Part shown: one piece after another, positions 32,024 to 41,164 of the stretch
How the letters are laid out: every line of letters starts with the position of its first letter
How positions within the stretch are numbered: position 1 is the first letter of the stretch
From: Bacillus sp. MUM 116
Lineage (GTDB): Bacteria > Bacillota > Bacilli > Bacillales > Cytobacillaceae
Length of the DNA stretch: 64,000 nt
Reading direction: 5' to 3'
Assembly: GCF_001866655.1 (NCBI RefSeq)
Contig: NZ_MLYR01000019.1
Coordinates: 1-64,000 of the forward strand
Made by a program: the position numbers and the translations under genes
Notes under the pieces: generated by a model
What the model saw: the letters and a program-made list of their open reading frames with translations, nothing else
Database searches by the model: none
Told to the model about the DNA's origin: nothing

Positions 32024-32836
32024 TTAGACAAATTCTCTAAGTATTGTTGTAGCTTCATCGACTGTTCGAGGTATAGTGCGAAATTTGTGTCTAGGAAGGT
32101 TCAAAAAGGGAAGTGACAGCATCGGCAATCGCAAACGCGCTTTTTCCATTAGTTTTTCATCCAGAACCAAAGAAGGTGACCCTTCTGCTAACAGACAGCC
32201 TTCGCTTAGAAGGAACAGATGATCCGCCCAGTTAGCTGCAAAATCGACATCGTGAGTCAGAACGATAACTGTTTTTCCAATAATGTGTAATCCTTCTAAA
32301 AGAGCGTATATGCTCCTATAACCTTCTGGGTCCAAGCCGCTAATCGGTTCATCTAAAACCAAAACATCAGCTTGGGTAACGAGTGCTCTAGCGATACCTA
32401 ATCTTTTTTTTTGACTCTTGTTCAAATAACTTAAGGTTTGATACTTCGATTCAAGCATGCCAACCATCCCTAGAGCCGTCTCTGCCATTTTAATCTTCTC
32501 TGCTTTAGGCAGTGATTTATTAATGATTCCAGTCGTTACAAACTCCCAAACGGTTCGAATAAAAAGGGATGAGCGTAAATCTTGTTCTACAAATCCGATA
32601 CGTTCTCGGATGAATTTTTTTGACTTTGATTGTGTTTCTTCACCAAATAATCGAATGGATCCACTCTTAGGTTGTAACACACCACTTAATTGATAAGCGA
32701 GTGTTGTTTTACCAGAGCCGCTACTACCCAGAACCACTACTTTACTATTAAATGGCACTGCTGCGGAAATGTCCGAAAGCCCTCTGTCCCCATTCGGAAA
32801 AACATAGGATAGATTATGAAACTCCAATGCATACAT
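32024..32836 (-). CDS. ABC transporter ATPase of cobalt/nickel (CbiO/NikO) type, signature degenerate
   Basis: About 270 residues. Walker A GSSGSGKTT and Walker B VLVLDEPISGLDPEG are intact, and LTHDVDFAANWADHLFLL is typical of ECF/CbiO ATPases. The signature motif reads LNKSQKKRLGIARAL instead of LSGGQ. No membrane or substrate-binding partner is encoded beside it. ATG 32836 is chosen; GGATGG lies upstream, but ATG 32851 is possible. It is in the operon with the nickel transporter and ureohydrolase genes, so a role in metal or guanidine transport is inferred. Confidence 0.72.
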   Translation of the reverse strand: MYALEFHNLSYVFPNGDRGLSDISAAVPFNSKVVVLGSSGSGKTTLAYQLSGVLQPKSGSIRLFGEETQSKSKKFIRERIGFVEQDLRSSLFIRTVWEFVTTGIINKSLPKAEKIKMAETALGMVGMLESKYQTLSYLNKSQKKRLGIARALVTQADVLVLDEPISGLDPEGYRSIYALLEGLHIIGKTVIVLTHDVDFAANWADHLFLLSEGCLLAEGSPSLVLDEKLMEKARLRLPMLSLPFLNLPRHKFRTIPRTVDEATTILREFV

Positions 32837-32918
32837 TCTATGTAACACCATCCTATATACGAAAAAATCTTTTACTTATTTGTAATACTAAATGTCTCAT
32901 GAACTACTAAACCAAAAA

Positions 32919-34307
32919 TTATGAATCGGCAGAAATACCTTTCTCCTGACTTTCCGTTATCAGGAAATCATCATTAGAATCATCAAAATGTAACTTTCGA
33001 AGCCGCTGTCGGAAGAATTTTGTCAAGAAAAGCAGGTAGACAAATCCGATAGCCATCCAGCTGATTCCTAAAATGAGCGCATGTATATCTAAATATGACC
33101 AAAGCCATATGATGAATCCAGCACCAATAAGCGGAAAAATAAGATAATGAATGGTTTCAACGAAAGAACGCTTTCGATTCCTCACATAATAGTGTGCGAT
33201 GACTGAAAGATTTACAAAGGTGAACGCAATCAGTGCTCCGAAATTAATAAACGTAATCGCTGTATCCAGGCTTACTACAATTCCAAATAAGGAAATTATA
33301 CTAACAACTAGAATACTATTGGATGGCGTTCTAAATCGTGGATGAATATAGCCAAATATTTTTTTCGGTAAAACCGAATCACGGCCCATTACATACAACA
33401 CGCGAGAAACACTCGTAACGGCTGAAACACCCGAAGTAAAGTTCCCGATAATCATGACAGTAATGAATAAAGAGCTAAATAAGTTTCCACCGATCATTTT
33501 GACAAGTTCGAGTGCTGCAGAATCAGTGTTTTTGAAATGAAATCCTGGAAAGACAATCTGTGCCAAATAGGATGAGCCGATGTAAATAATACCCATGATA
33601 AGCATCATCAGAAAGATAGCTTTTGGTATCGTTTTCTCCGGATTAATTGTTTCCTCCGACAATGTTGTGACGGAATCGAAACCAAGAAAACTAAAACAGA
33701 GAAGGGATGCCCCGGCGAAGATGACTGAGACTGAAACATTTGAGTTAACGAAGGGATGAATGGATACAAGTGTACCTGAACCCATGCCACCCAAGACGCT
33801 TTTGATTGTTAAAATAACAAAAATTCCAACAAAAATGATTTGAGCTGTAACAAAAATTTTGCTAGTATTTGCGGAGAAGTTGATACCGATTAAACTGATG
33901 ATGGTTATACCAATATTTAGGATGATAATCCAAAAGGAAAACGGAATGTTTGGAAATTCTGCGCTTAAAAAAACAGCGGACATCAGACAGGTAATCATCG
34001 GCGTTAACAGATAATCTAACAAAATGGTCCATCCAATCATGAAACCGGTTTCGGAATTCATCGACCTTTGAGTATAGGTGTATGCCGATCCAGCGACTGG
34101 GTGCGCTTTTGCCATTTTCCCATAGCTAATTGCGGTAAAAAGAATCGCCATAAATGCAATAACATATGCACCTGCAAGGACACCCTTGGAAGTTTCCGCT
34201 GCGATTCCATAGGTATTAAAAAATACCATTGGGTTATTCCAAGCTAGACCCAAAAAAACAACTTGAAACAATGTAAGGGACCTTCTAAGCGTTGCTTTTT
34301 CTTTCAA
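32919..34307 (-). CDS. APC-family permease (PuuP-like), possible guanidine or polyamine importer
   Basis: 462 residues from TTG 34307 (GGGGGA upstream), about 12 membrane segments. GSAYTYTQRSMNSETGFMIGWTILLDYLLTP and LGFDSVTTLSEETINPEKTIPKAI are typical of putrescine/amino acid importers. First gene of the operon with the ATPase, nickel transporter and guanidine-hydrolase-like genes, so it may bring in the guanidino substrate. Substrate not provable from sequence. Confidence 0.83.
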   Translation of the reverse strand: MKEKATLRRSLTLFQVVFLGLAWNNPMVFFNTYGIAAETSKGVLAGAYVIAFMAILFTAISYGKMAKAHPVAGSAYTYTQRSMNSETGFMIGWTILLDYLLTPMITCLMSAVFLSAEFPNIPFSFWIIILNIGITIISLIGINFSANTSKIFVTAQIIFVGIFVILTIKSVLGGMGSGTLVSIHPFVNSNVSVSVIFAGASLLCFSFLGFDSVTTLSEETINPEKTIPKAIFLMMLIMGIIYIGSSYLAQIVFPGFHFKNTDSAALELVKMIGGNLFSSLFITVMIIGNFTSGVSAVTSVSRVLYVMGRDSVLPKKIFGYIHPRFRTPSNSILVVSIISLFGIVVSLDTAITFINFGALIAFTFVNLSVIAHYYVRNRKRSFVETIHYLIFPLIGAGFIIWLWSYLDIHALILGISWMAIGFVYLLFLTKFFRQRLRKLHFDDSNDDFLITESQEKGISADS

Positions 34308-34585
34308 ATTCCATTCCCCCTTCGCATAACTCCGACCTGAGATTTTTTCTCCTTCTTTACATAGCTGAATACGGAAAAGAATTGCTAGAAAACAAATATA
34401 ACTTGGTCTCGTAATCTATTAGGCAAACTAATCTACATACCTTTCAACCTCCTTCAAATTCACTATTCGGATTAATCTGAAATTTGTGTATCATTATAAT
34501 AAATCTTTTTGTTACACAAAGGTCAATATTTTTTGTAACGGTATTCTACTTTAATTTTTGTACCTTCAAAAGGTGGTGTTTTTAT
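34308..34585. promoter_or_regulatory. Leader and promoter region of the guanidine/nickel operon
   Basis: On the minus strand TATAAT (near 34495) and an inverted GTTACA/TGTAAC pair (about 34510-34540) suggest a promoter and operator. The 180-base leader contains GGAGG nine bases before ATG TAG (34433-34438), a start codon followed at once by a stop. I found no match to ykkC-type guanidine riboswitch sequences. Confidence 0.4.
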
Positions 34586-34648
34586 TTGAAAGAAAGGCTA
34601 ACTATAGGTGAAGTTTTCCGGAGGATTATTTGTCTGTGTCTGTTATAA
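34586..34648 (+). CDS. Possible 20-residue peptide
   Basis: TTG at 34586 with AAAGGTGGTG seven bases upstream, followed by 20 codons (begins MKERLTIGEVFRRI, ends ICLCLL) and TAA. The ribosome site is good but the coding evidence is otherwise nil. It may be a leader, a fragment or chance. Confidence 0.25.
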   Translation: MKERLTIGEVFRRIICLCLL

Positions 34649-34731
34649 TAGGGAACTATTAAGAATTCGATTTAAATAGAACAGTTCTGATGAAAATCGG
34701 TGCAATAACATACTTATCGAGATTTTTATAA

Positions 34732-34751
34732 AAGGTCTGAGCCTTTTTTAT
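34732..34751. terminator. Short terminator-like hairpin
   Basis: AAAAGG and CCTTTTTT flank TCTGAG. Weak stem, T run on the plus strand. Confidence 0.4.
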
Positions 34752-34843
34752 ACTGCCCTTTAATACAGTCACTCGGTTATCAATTTCCCCTATTTTCCGG
34801 TATCATAAGTAGTAGATAGTTTTTAATAGATCGGAGCGATAAT

Positions 34844-35806
34844 ATGAAAAAAAGTAAAATGGTAGTTACCCATAATTTAACGCAGGAACAAGTCAATCGA
34901 ATACATAAACTAATCCCTGATTGGGAATTAATCGTTAGCAAAGATAAGACAATATGGCAAGAACATCTACAGACTGCAGAAATCATTGCTGGCTGGAAAA
35001 AAGGAATGGAAGAATATTGCCTCTCCCCTGTTTCAAAGCTTAAGTGGCTGCAAACACGGAGTGCGGGCGTAGACTCCCTGCCGCTCGAAAAACTGAAATC
35101 ACAAAACATAATGGTGACGAGTGCGAATGGTGTACATGCCTACCCTATCTCTGAAACAATCTTCGCGTTAATGCTCGGGTTAACCAGAAAAATCCACGCA
35201 TATGTCAGAAACCAGCAATCCAAAACATGGCACCATGCACATATGGGGTTGGAATTACATGAAAAAACAGTCGGAATTTTAGGTGTAGGGTCAATCGGAA
35301 AAGAAACAGCCAAAATAGCCAAAGCCTTTGGCATGCATGTAATCGGTGTCCGTCATTCAGGAAAACATGAAGAATATGTCGATGAAATGTATACTCCGAA
35401 CGATCTCAATACTCTCCTGCCAAAATGTGATTATGTTGTCATTACATTGCCGTTAACGAAGGATACGAGTCAATTAATCGGAAAAGAACAATTTGATCTA
35501 ATGAAACCTTCTGCTTTTTTCATCAATATTAGCCGCGGCGAAATCGTCGTAGAAAAGGATTTAGTACAAGCACTAAAAGATGGAAAAATTGCAGGTGCCG
35601 GTCTTGATGTGTTTGAAAAAGAACCATTGACTGAAGACAGCCCGCTATGGGAAATGGAAAAGGTAATCATTACCCCACACACTGCGGGTTCGACTGAACA
35701 TTATAATCAACGGGTAATTGAAAATATACTCATTCCTAATTTAAAAAGCTATCTTTCCGGGCAAACTCCAACGGAAAATCTGGTTGATTTTTCTAAAGGT
35801 TACTAG
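34844..35806 (+). CDS. NAD-dependent D-2-hydroxyacid dehydrogenase
   Basis: 320 residues. Nucleotide-binding GVGSIGKETAKIAKAFG (about residue 147), then the catalytic trio: Arg in INISRGEIV, Glu in DVFEKEPL and His in ITPHTAGST. Sequence begins with a short hydroxyacid-DH N-domain. Ribosome site GGAGCG before ATG 34844. Cytoplasmic oxidoreductase for a D-2-hydroxy/2-keto acid pair; whether it reduces glyoxylate/hydroxypyruvate or another acid cannot be told. Not in an operon; a dispersed repeat follows directly. Confidence 0.88.
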   Translation: MKKSKMVVTHNLTQEQVNRIHKLIPDWELIVSKDKTIWQEHLQTAEIIAGWKKGMEEYCLSPVSKLKWLQTRSAGVDSLPLEKLKSQNIMVTSANGVHAYPISETIFALMLGLTRKIHAYVRNQQSKTWHHAHMGLELHEKTVGILGVGSIGKETAKIAKAFGMHVIGVRHSGKHEEYVDEMYTPNDLNTLLPKCDYVVITLPLTKDTSQLIGKEQFDLMKPSAFFINISRGEIVVEKDLVQALKDGKIAGAGLDVFEKEPLTEDSPLWEMEKVIITPHTAGSTEHYNQRVIENILIPNLKSYLSGQTPTENLVDFSKGY

Positions 35807-35830
35807 TGGTGTATGGTACAAATTACAATA

Positions 35831-35968
35831 AGAAAAGCGCAAGCGCCTTGGTCAGCCCCGACAAGCATAAGACAAGCCGGCGAGAAGGTTGCTCTTTAAC
35901 CTTCTTGACGGATTGGCTTATGACCTCGAGGGGCTAGGCGCTGGAGCTGGACAATTCTCAAAGACAAA
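35831..35968 (+). repeat. Dispersed Bacillaceae structured intergenic repeat, middle-length copy
   Basis: Begins AGAAAAGCGCAAGCGCCTTG, ends GGCGCTGGAGCTGGACAATTCTC, AAAGACAAA. Internal inverted parts (GATAAGCC-like CATAAGACAAGCCGG against CGGATTGGCTTATG; AGAAGGTTGC against AACCTTCT) predict a long hairpin. Shares both ends with copies at 18804-18869 and 55953-56116. Confidence 0.85.
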
Positions 35969-36029
35969 AATTTTATACTTTCTTTACTTATACGAAAGGC
36001 TGCACGGAGAATTCCGAGCAGCCTTTTTC

Positions 36030-38774
36030 CTAATAAACCGTCTGCACACCTTTACCCGCAACCGTCATCCATTCAAACTGCCTGAGCCTTACCTCAAACA
36101 ATGTCAATGGATCGCGGAACAATTCAGGATTAGTGTTCATTTTACCAAGCAGGTCCTGATTGGTTTCAATTTCAGTATGTGCCTCTTCGATTGCTCGCAT
36201 TACCACACTGGCCGGACCTCTAAAAAATAGACTAATGTCCCGCTCTAAAGCTTTTTCAAACAATTCAGATTGCTGGAAAAAGCGCTCATTTACCAGTGCA
36301 ACTGTTTCAGAGTAATCTTCATTTTCAATAAAGGCTTTGTATTTATTAAACAGCATATTTTTATTTTGCGACAAAGCCCCTAGCAATTTACCTGCACTTT
36401 TTAGCAGGAACTGTGATGGAGTTCGGCGAAGCAGGATATTGACAGGCTCTAAAGTGAATCGGCTCGTCATCCGGTCCGTATCACGGCGCCAATCATCAAG
36501 AATCTTAAAATCACATTCTAGCTTAAACCGTTCCTCCCCGTACATCACATTAAAGCCGTCTGCCATTTCATCTAAGAATTGTTGACTTTGCGTAAATTCC
36601 TCTTTCGTATCCCCAATCCACTCCTGCAAAGAGCTGTAGTATTTTGGAAGAATCGTAAGCTCTAAATATTCTTGAATTCTGTTGTTCATTTCCGAGTTTA
36701 ACTCAAGATGAATTTTACTAAAATCACTATTCTCTTTGATTAAGGAAGAGCAATCCTTTAACATTTTTGGTACCGCTTCAGTAATTTCCTTTTGAAGCTC
36801 CTTCTTAATCTGACGATAATTCCGAGTGATCGTTTCAGCTTTTTGTGATTCCGCATCCTTCACCTGGTTGAGAGCCCCAGTTAATTTCATGTGCATTTCT
36901 TCATTCCAGCGTACCGATTCAATCAATTGATTCTCCACATCAATCCGTTTTTGCAGCAGCTCGGTAATGGTCGTGCGGATAAAAAATAATAATTTTGCCA
37001 GTCTTTTATCCTCAAGATTTCTAGTATTTTTGATTGACAGAATAAATTCTTTCAATTCACTTAACTGTTGTCCGCTGTCATAGTGCGATGAAAACGCAAA
37101 AATCTTTGAATCTGGCAAATAGGAATGGATTTCTGCTTTTGTTTCATTAAAAATTCGTACAGTTTCCTGTTCATTCGCAATCGTATCCATTTTGTTCAAA
37201 AGGAAATGGATCGGAATACTTGGCGCCTGATCATGGATCTGTGATAGAATACCTCTTTCCTTTGCAGTAAATGGTGCATTGGCATCAAGGACAAATAATA
37301 CCGTATCTGCTGCATGGATTTGTTTCATCACTTCATACTGATTCCCATTTAGCCCTGGTGTATCTATAATCGTAAGTTGATTCTCCTGCAAAAATAAGCT
37401 TGGACGCTTAAATTCAATAATGGACTCCATTGCATTCCGGCGGCGGTCCATTCGTTCCTGGAAATCACTTAGTCCATCCAATTGGATGGTTTCCTGATTG
37501 TTAATCTCATAAATTTCAAGATTCGGATGGTTCTTAAAGACCACAACAGATGATGTAGGACTATCCTGCAAATCTTCTCCGGATACAGTATTGACAAAAG
37601 TAGATTTCCCACTTCCACTTAAACCGGTTAGTAAAAGATGATGGGTATCAAAATCAAGCATTTGTAGAACCATCCATTTTAGACGATTATTCTCTCCCAT
37701 ATCATGTGCTTCTGCCCATATTAAAATCGCCTCAAACAGCTTTAAACATTCTTCAAGTTCATCTATTTCATGATCCATTTTACTAATAATCTTTTCGGCT
37801 TCACTGACAATGTTCATATGAATGCTAACCGGGAATAACTCATTCCAGGACAGGACGGCAGCCGATGCCAACACAATCTGTGCAGGAATCGCAATCCGAA
37901 TCCAATTGGAAAGTAAGTCAGGAATTAAATCGGTTAATTCTTTTATTAAATAGCTGCCATCAATCAGGCTAAAATAGGTCTCTTTAAATAACGTGGAAAG
38001 CTCTTCCCAATGTTCATTCTGTTCCACTTCCAAACTGAATAAAAGCTGATTGATTTCTTTTAACCAGGTAAAATGGCTTTCTTCCGTTTGGTAACTATTC
38101 CATAAGGCCACTGTTAACTGTTCAAATTGCTTTGTGTCCAAGGTATAAACGACATTTAACGCATGTGAAAAATAACTTGGCGACAAACGTTTCGTTACAC
38201 CGCTTTGAACATAGGAAATGACAATATCAAACCATTCTGGTGAAACGGTCCTGCTTGCTTCATTTACTGCTAGTTCAATCGCGTTCTCCCAGTCCTGCCG
38301 CTCCTCAAAAAACTTCCTGGCGATTTCTGTGACTTGTGGATAATCCGGATTGGAAAGAACCGTTTTCTTGATGACCTTAACGGCCGAATCAATTTTTCCT
38401 CGCTCGTAATAAAGTGAAAACAAATTTAGGGCAACTTCTGTATTTAATGTAAGACTGTCAGTTTCAATGGATGTATACAAGTCTTCCGCATTGGACAACA
38501 GCCCCATTTCATAATAGGCATCCGCTGTATTTTTTTTCGCCCATGGTTCCAGTTCATTGATAATCTGGCCCCATTTAAAAATGGCTGTTTCAAAGTCTTT
38601 ATTTTGAAAATATACTTCGCCCTGAGCAAACCGTATATAAGATAAATCCGGAATATCCTTTTGCATTTCCTCTTGGTAGGCGTCTCCAAGAACCCGAATC
38701 GGATGCATCTCTCCATGTTCATTAATGAACATCGTATAGTAGCATTTCTCTGTCAGCTGCTTTTCTAACGACAT
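36030..38774 (-). CDS. TPR-like plus dynamin-like GTPase
   Basis: 914 residues from ATG 38774 (GGAGGGAAGAAA upstream). Residues about 60-250 are helical repeats of tetratricopeptide type (IRFAQGEVYFQNKDFETAIFKWG; AYYEMGLLSNAEDLY). At about residue 400 the GTPase core begins: P-loop [13 protein letters not shown]3 IIDTPGLNG and G4 NKMD. The C-terminal 350 residues are long helices, as in bacterial dynamin-like proteins or the YdjA/HflX-distant IIGP-type GTPases. No transmembrane paddle is obvious. It stands alone, divergent from a hypothetical gene. Likely a membrane-remodelling or stress GTPase; exact function unknown. Confidence 0.75.
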   Translation of the reverse strand: MSLEKQLTEKCYYTMFINEHGEMHPIRVLGDAYQEEMQKDIPDLSYIRFAQGEVYFQNKDFETAIFKWGQIINELEPWAKKNTADAYYEMGLLSNAEDLYTSIETDSLTLNTEVALNLFSLYYERGKIDSAVKVIKKTVLSNPDYPQVTEIARKFFEERQDWENAIELAVNEASRTVSPEWFDIVISYVQSGVTKRLSPSYFSHALNVVYTLDTKQFEQLTVALWNSYQTEESHFTWLKEINQLLFSLEVEQNEHWEELSTLFKETYFSLIDGSYLIKELTDLIPDLLSNWIRIAIPAQIVLASAAVLSWNELFPVSIHMNIVSEAEKIISKMDHEIDELEECLKLFEAILIWAEAHDMGENNRLKWMVLQMLDFDTHHLLLTGLSGSGKSTFVNTVSGEDLQDSPTSSVVVFKNHPNLEIYEINNQETIQLDGLSDFQERMDRRRNAMESIIEFKRPSLFLQENQLTIIDTPGLNGNQYEVMKQIHAADTVLFVLDANAPFTAKERGILSQIHDQAPSIPIHFLLNKMDTIANEQETVRIFNETKAEIHSYLPDSKIFAFSSHYDSGQQLSELKEFILSIKNTRNLEDKRLAKLLFFIRTTITELLQKRIDVENQLIESVRWNEEMHMKLTGALNQVKDAESQKAETITRNYRQIKKELQKEITEAVPKMLKDCSSLIKENSDFSKIHLELNSEMNNRIQEYLELTILPKYYSSLQEWIGDTKEEFTQSQQFLDEMADGFNVMYGEERFKLECDFKILDDWRRDTDRMTSRFTLEPVNILLRRTPSQFLLKSAGKLLGALSQNKNMLFNKYKAFIENEDYSETVALVNERFFQQSELFEKALERDISLFFRGPASVVMRAIEEAHTEIETNQDLLGKMNTNPELFRDPLTLFEVRLRQFEWMTVAGKGVQTVY

Positions 38775-39014
38775 TTTCTTCCCTCCAATTGCAAGCACTT
38801 CTATGTCATTCATATGGAAAAGAGGCATATTTATTCCTCATACTATTCGAACGATGGGACGATTATAAGTCCATAACAGATAGATTTTACCAAACGAATT
38901 TTTTAAAAAGATTGCAGTTATGTTTCATTTCAAAGACAAAAGCCTTGAAAGCACCTTTCTTTCCTCCGCTTTTACACCGTATAATGTTGTCAAAGACGAT
39001 AAGGAGTAATCATT

Positions 39015-39530
39015 TTGGAAAAGGAAAAGGCAATCTTTATCAGTAATTGTATGGAAAAATGGAGTGGAATCGGTTACGAAATTAAAAGATTAAGCACAGT
39101 GAACAGTACCTTGCCAAAATTTCATCAATGGACAAATGGAAAATCGGTTGTGGCCGGTTATGAAATAACTCGAATCAGCCATGATACAAGGTACTACTTT
39201 TTATTCATCGACTGGCATCGAATCAACAATTATTATTTAGTCATTTATACACATAATAAATCAACGACTGTTGCAGAGATTCGCAGAGTGGAAGAAATCG
39301 ATGGAGATCTAAAGCTTGTATGGACTTACAATCCATTAAAAAGGGACGGAAAGAACGCAGTTCGGAAAGCCTATTTTAAGCAAATATTTGGTTCTACCAC
39401 TGTCCAGATTAAGCTTCCCACATCTAAAATAGAATTAGAGGAATTCTTTGACCAACTATTTCTTCTTTGCCAAAGAAGAATAAAAGCGGACGGAATTGTT
39501 GAAGTATTTGATTTTGATGATATACATTAG
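39015..39530 (+). CDS. Hypothetical protein
   Basis: 171 residues from TTG 39015 with AAGGAG eight bases upstream. Soluble; alternating beta-like stretches (YYFLFIDWHRINNYYLVIYTHN, LKLVWTYNPLKRDGK) and a C-terminal helix (LEEFFDQLFLLCQRRI). No motif I recognise. Divergent from the GTPase gene with about 240 bases between them and ends at a terminator (39551-39577). Confidence 0.72.
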   Translation: MEKEKAIFISNCMEKWSGIGYEIKRLSTVNSTLPKFHQWTNGKSVVAGYEITRISHDTRYYFLFIDWHRINNYYLVIYTHNKSTTVAEIRRVEEIDGDLKLVWTYNPLKRDGKNAVRKAYFKQIFGSTTVQIKLPTSKIELEEFFDQLFLLCQRRIKADGIVEVFDFDDIH

Positions 39531-39550
39531 CACCGTGATAAAAGATATTA

Positions 39551-39577
39551 AAGGGAGACCTTAGATGGGTCTCCCTT
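39551..39577. terminator. Bidirectional terminator
   Basis: AAGGGAGACC and GGGTCTCCCTT stem around TTAGAT, between convergent genes. Confidence 0.85.
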
Positions 39578-39585
39578 CTACTTCT

Positions 39586-40308
39586 TTATAAAACCTTGCT
39601 TAAAAATGATTTTGTCCGCTCTTCTTGCGGGTTTTCAAATAATTCCTTTGGAACATTTTCTTCGACAATCAGACCGCCGTCCATAAAAATAACCCGGTCC
39701 CCAACTTCCCTGGCGAAGCCCATTTCATGAGTCACGACTACCATCGTCATTCCTTCTTTTGCCAGCTGCTTCATAACCTCCAATACCTCGCCGACCATTT
39801 CCGGGTCTAACGCGGAGGTTGGTTCATCGAATAACATGATATTTGGCTCCATTGCAAGCGCCCTGGCGATTGCTACACGTTGCTTTTGCCCACCGGAAAG
39901 CGAATCCGGATAGGCATCGGCCTTTTCTGCCAATCCAACTTTTTTCAAAAGCTCCAATCCTTTTGCTTTTGCCTTTTCTGCCGGTACATTTCGGACCTTC
40001 ATCGGTGCCAACATAATATTTTCAATGACCGTTTTATGTGGAAAGAGGTTGAATTGCTGAAAAACCATTCCCACTTCTGTCCGCACTTTATTAATATCGG
40101 TTTTTTTATCGGTAATATCGATTCCCTCAATCAAAACATGTCCGCCTGTGATGGTTTCAAGTAAATTGATACAGCGAAGGAAGGTGGATTTTCCTGATCC
40201 GGATGGGCCGATGACAACAACCACTTCCTGGGGTTTTACGGTTACATTAATATCTTTTAAAACCTCATGTTGACCGAAACTCTTTTTTAAATTTTTCACT
40301 TCAATCAT
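39586..40308 (-). CDS. Polar amino acid ABC transporter ATPase (GlnQ-like)
   Basis: 240 residues. Walker [10 protein letters not shown], signature [15 protein letters not shown], Walker [17 protein letters not shown], and the H-loop [16 protein letters not shown]. All typical for GlnQ/ArtP/GltL. ATG 40308 overlaps the permease stop by 4 bases. Drives uptake with the permease and one or both binding proteins upstream. Confidence 0.93.
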   Translation of the reverse strand: MIEVKNLKKSFGQHEVLKDINVTVKPQEVVVVIGPSGSGKSTFLRCINLLETITGGHVLIEGIDITDKKTDINKVRTEVGMVFQQFNLFPHKTVIENIMLAPMKVRNVPAEKAKAKGLELLKKVGLAEKADAYPDSLSGGQKQRVAIARALAMEPNIMLFDEPTSALDPEMVGEVLEVMKQLAKEGMTMVVVTHEMGFAREVGDRVIFMDGGLIVEENVPKELFENPQEERTKSFLSKVL

Positions 40309-40961
40309 TCTGTCGCCAACCTTCTTTCAAGTCGAGATAATAGGAAGCTTAAGGTAAGGGTTAATACTAAGTAGATAACTGCTGCTGTTAAGTACGGCTC
40401 CCAAACCCGGTAGTACTGACCTTGCATGGCTTGTCCCCAGTACATAAGCTCCGGTGCCGCTATTAATGCTGCTAAGGAGGAATCTTTAATTAAAACAATA
40501 AATTCATTGCCTAGTGGTGGAATCATTCGTTTAAAGGCTTGCGGCAGGATGACAAAGCGCATCGCTTGCACATGGTTCATCCCTAATGATCGGGCCGCTT
40601 CCATCTGGCCTTTATCAATCGATTGAATTCCTGCGCGGAAGATTTCAGCAATATAAGCAGCTGAGTTTAAAGAAAGAGCGACAATCGCAGCCGCAATGGC
40701 ATTCGTTTCTCCAAGGAATACTGGAACGACTGCAAAATGGATGAGCAATATTTGAACCATAAAGGGTGTACCGCGGAAAATTGTTATATACCACTTAAAC
40801 GGTAGTGCAAACCATTGATTTTTCATCATTTTTCCTAACCCTATTAATAGGCCCAATATCGTCCCAATGATGATACTGGCAATGGATAAACCAATGGTTA
40901 ACAGGGTTCCTTTTAAGAAAAAGGGTCCATATTCAGCTATCAAATCCCAACGAAAATCCAT
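40305..40961 (-). CDS. Polar amino acid ABC transporter permease
   Basis: 218 residues, five membrane segments, with the HisM-type EAA motif [38 protein letters not shown] precedes ATG 40961. Probably forms a homodimeric channel as no second permease gene is present. Confidence 0.92.
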   Translation of the reverse strand: MDFRWDLIAEYGPFFLKGTLLTIGLSIASIIIGTILGLLIGLGKMMKNQWFALPFKWYITIFRGTPFMVQILLIHFAVVPVFLGETNAIAAAIVALSLNSAAYIAEIFRAGIQSIDKGQMEAARSLGMNHVQAMRFVILPQAFKRMIPPLGNEFIVLIKDSSLAALIAAPELMYWGQAMQGQYYRVWEPYLTAAVIYLVLTLTLSFLLSRLERRLATE

Positions 40962-41110
40962 TCATTGGCCTCCTCAATTTTTTAATATTTTGGCTGTTTT
41001 AAACTTGTCTGTTGATTTCCTCTCCAATCAACAGAGTTAAAAAAACAACAATGCCCCTTAACACAGCCAATATTTTAATTGTTTATCACATTAAAACGTT
41101 TTAGTTTTAA

Positions 41111-41159
41111 GCAAAAATTGCGTAACTGCTAGCATGTTAGCGTTACGCAATTTTTTGCT
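41111..41159 (-). terminator. Terminator-like hairpin after first binding protein gene
   Basis: Stem AAATTGCGTAAC with GTTACGCAATTT, loop with GCTA/TAGC pairing. A nearly identical hairpin follows the other binding protein (42196-42238). Partial read-through would feed the permease and ATPase genes. Confidence 0.85.
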
Positions 41160-41164
41160 GATAT

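Noticed and set aside
34308..34500. ykkC-type guanidine riboswitch before the guanidine operon
   Set aside because: The conserved guanidine-I, -II and -III blocks are not visible; one ACGA in isolation is not enough.
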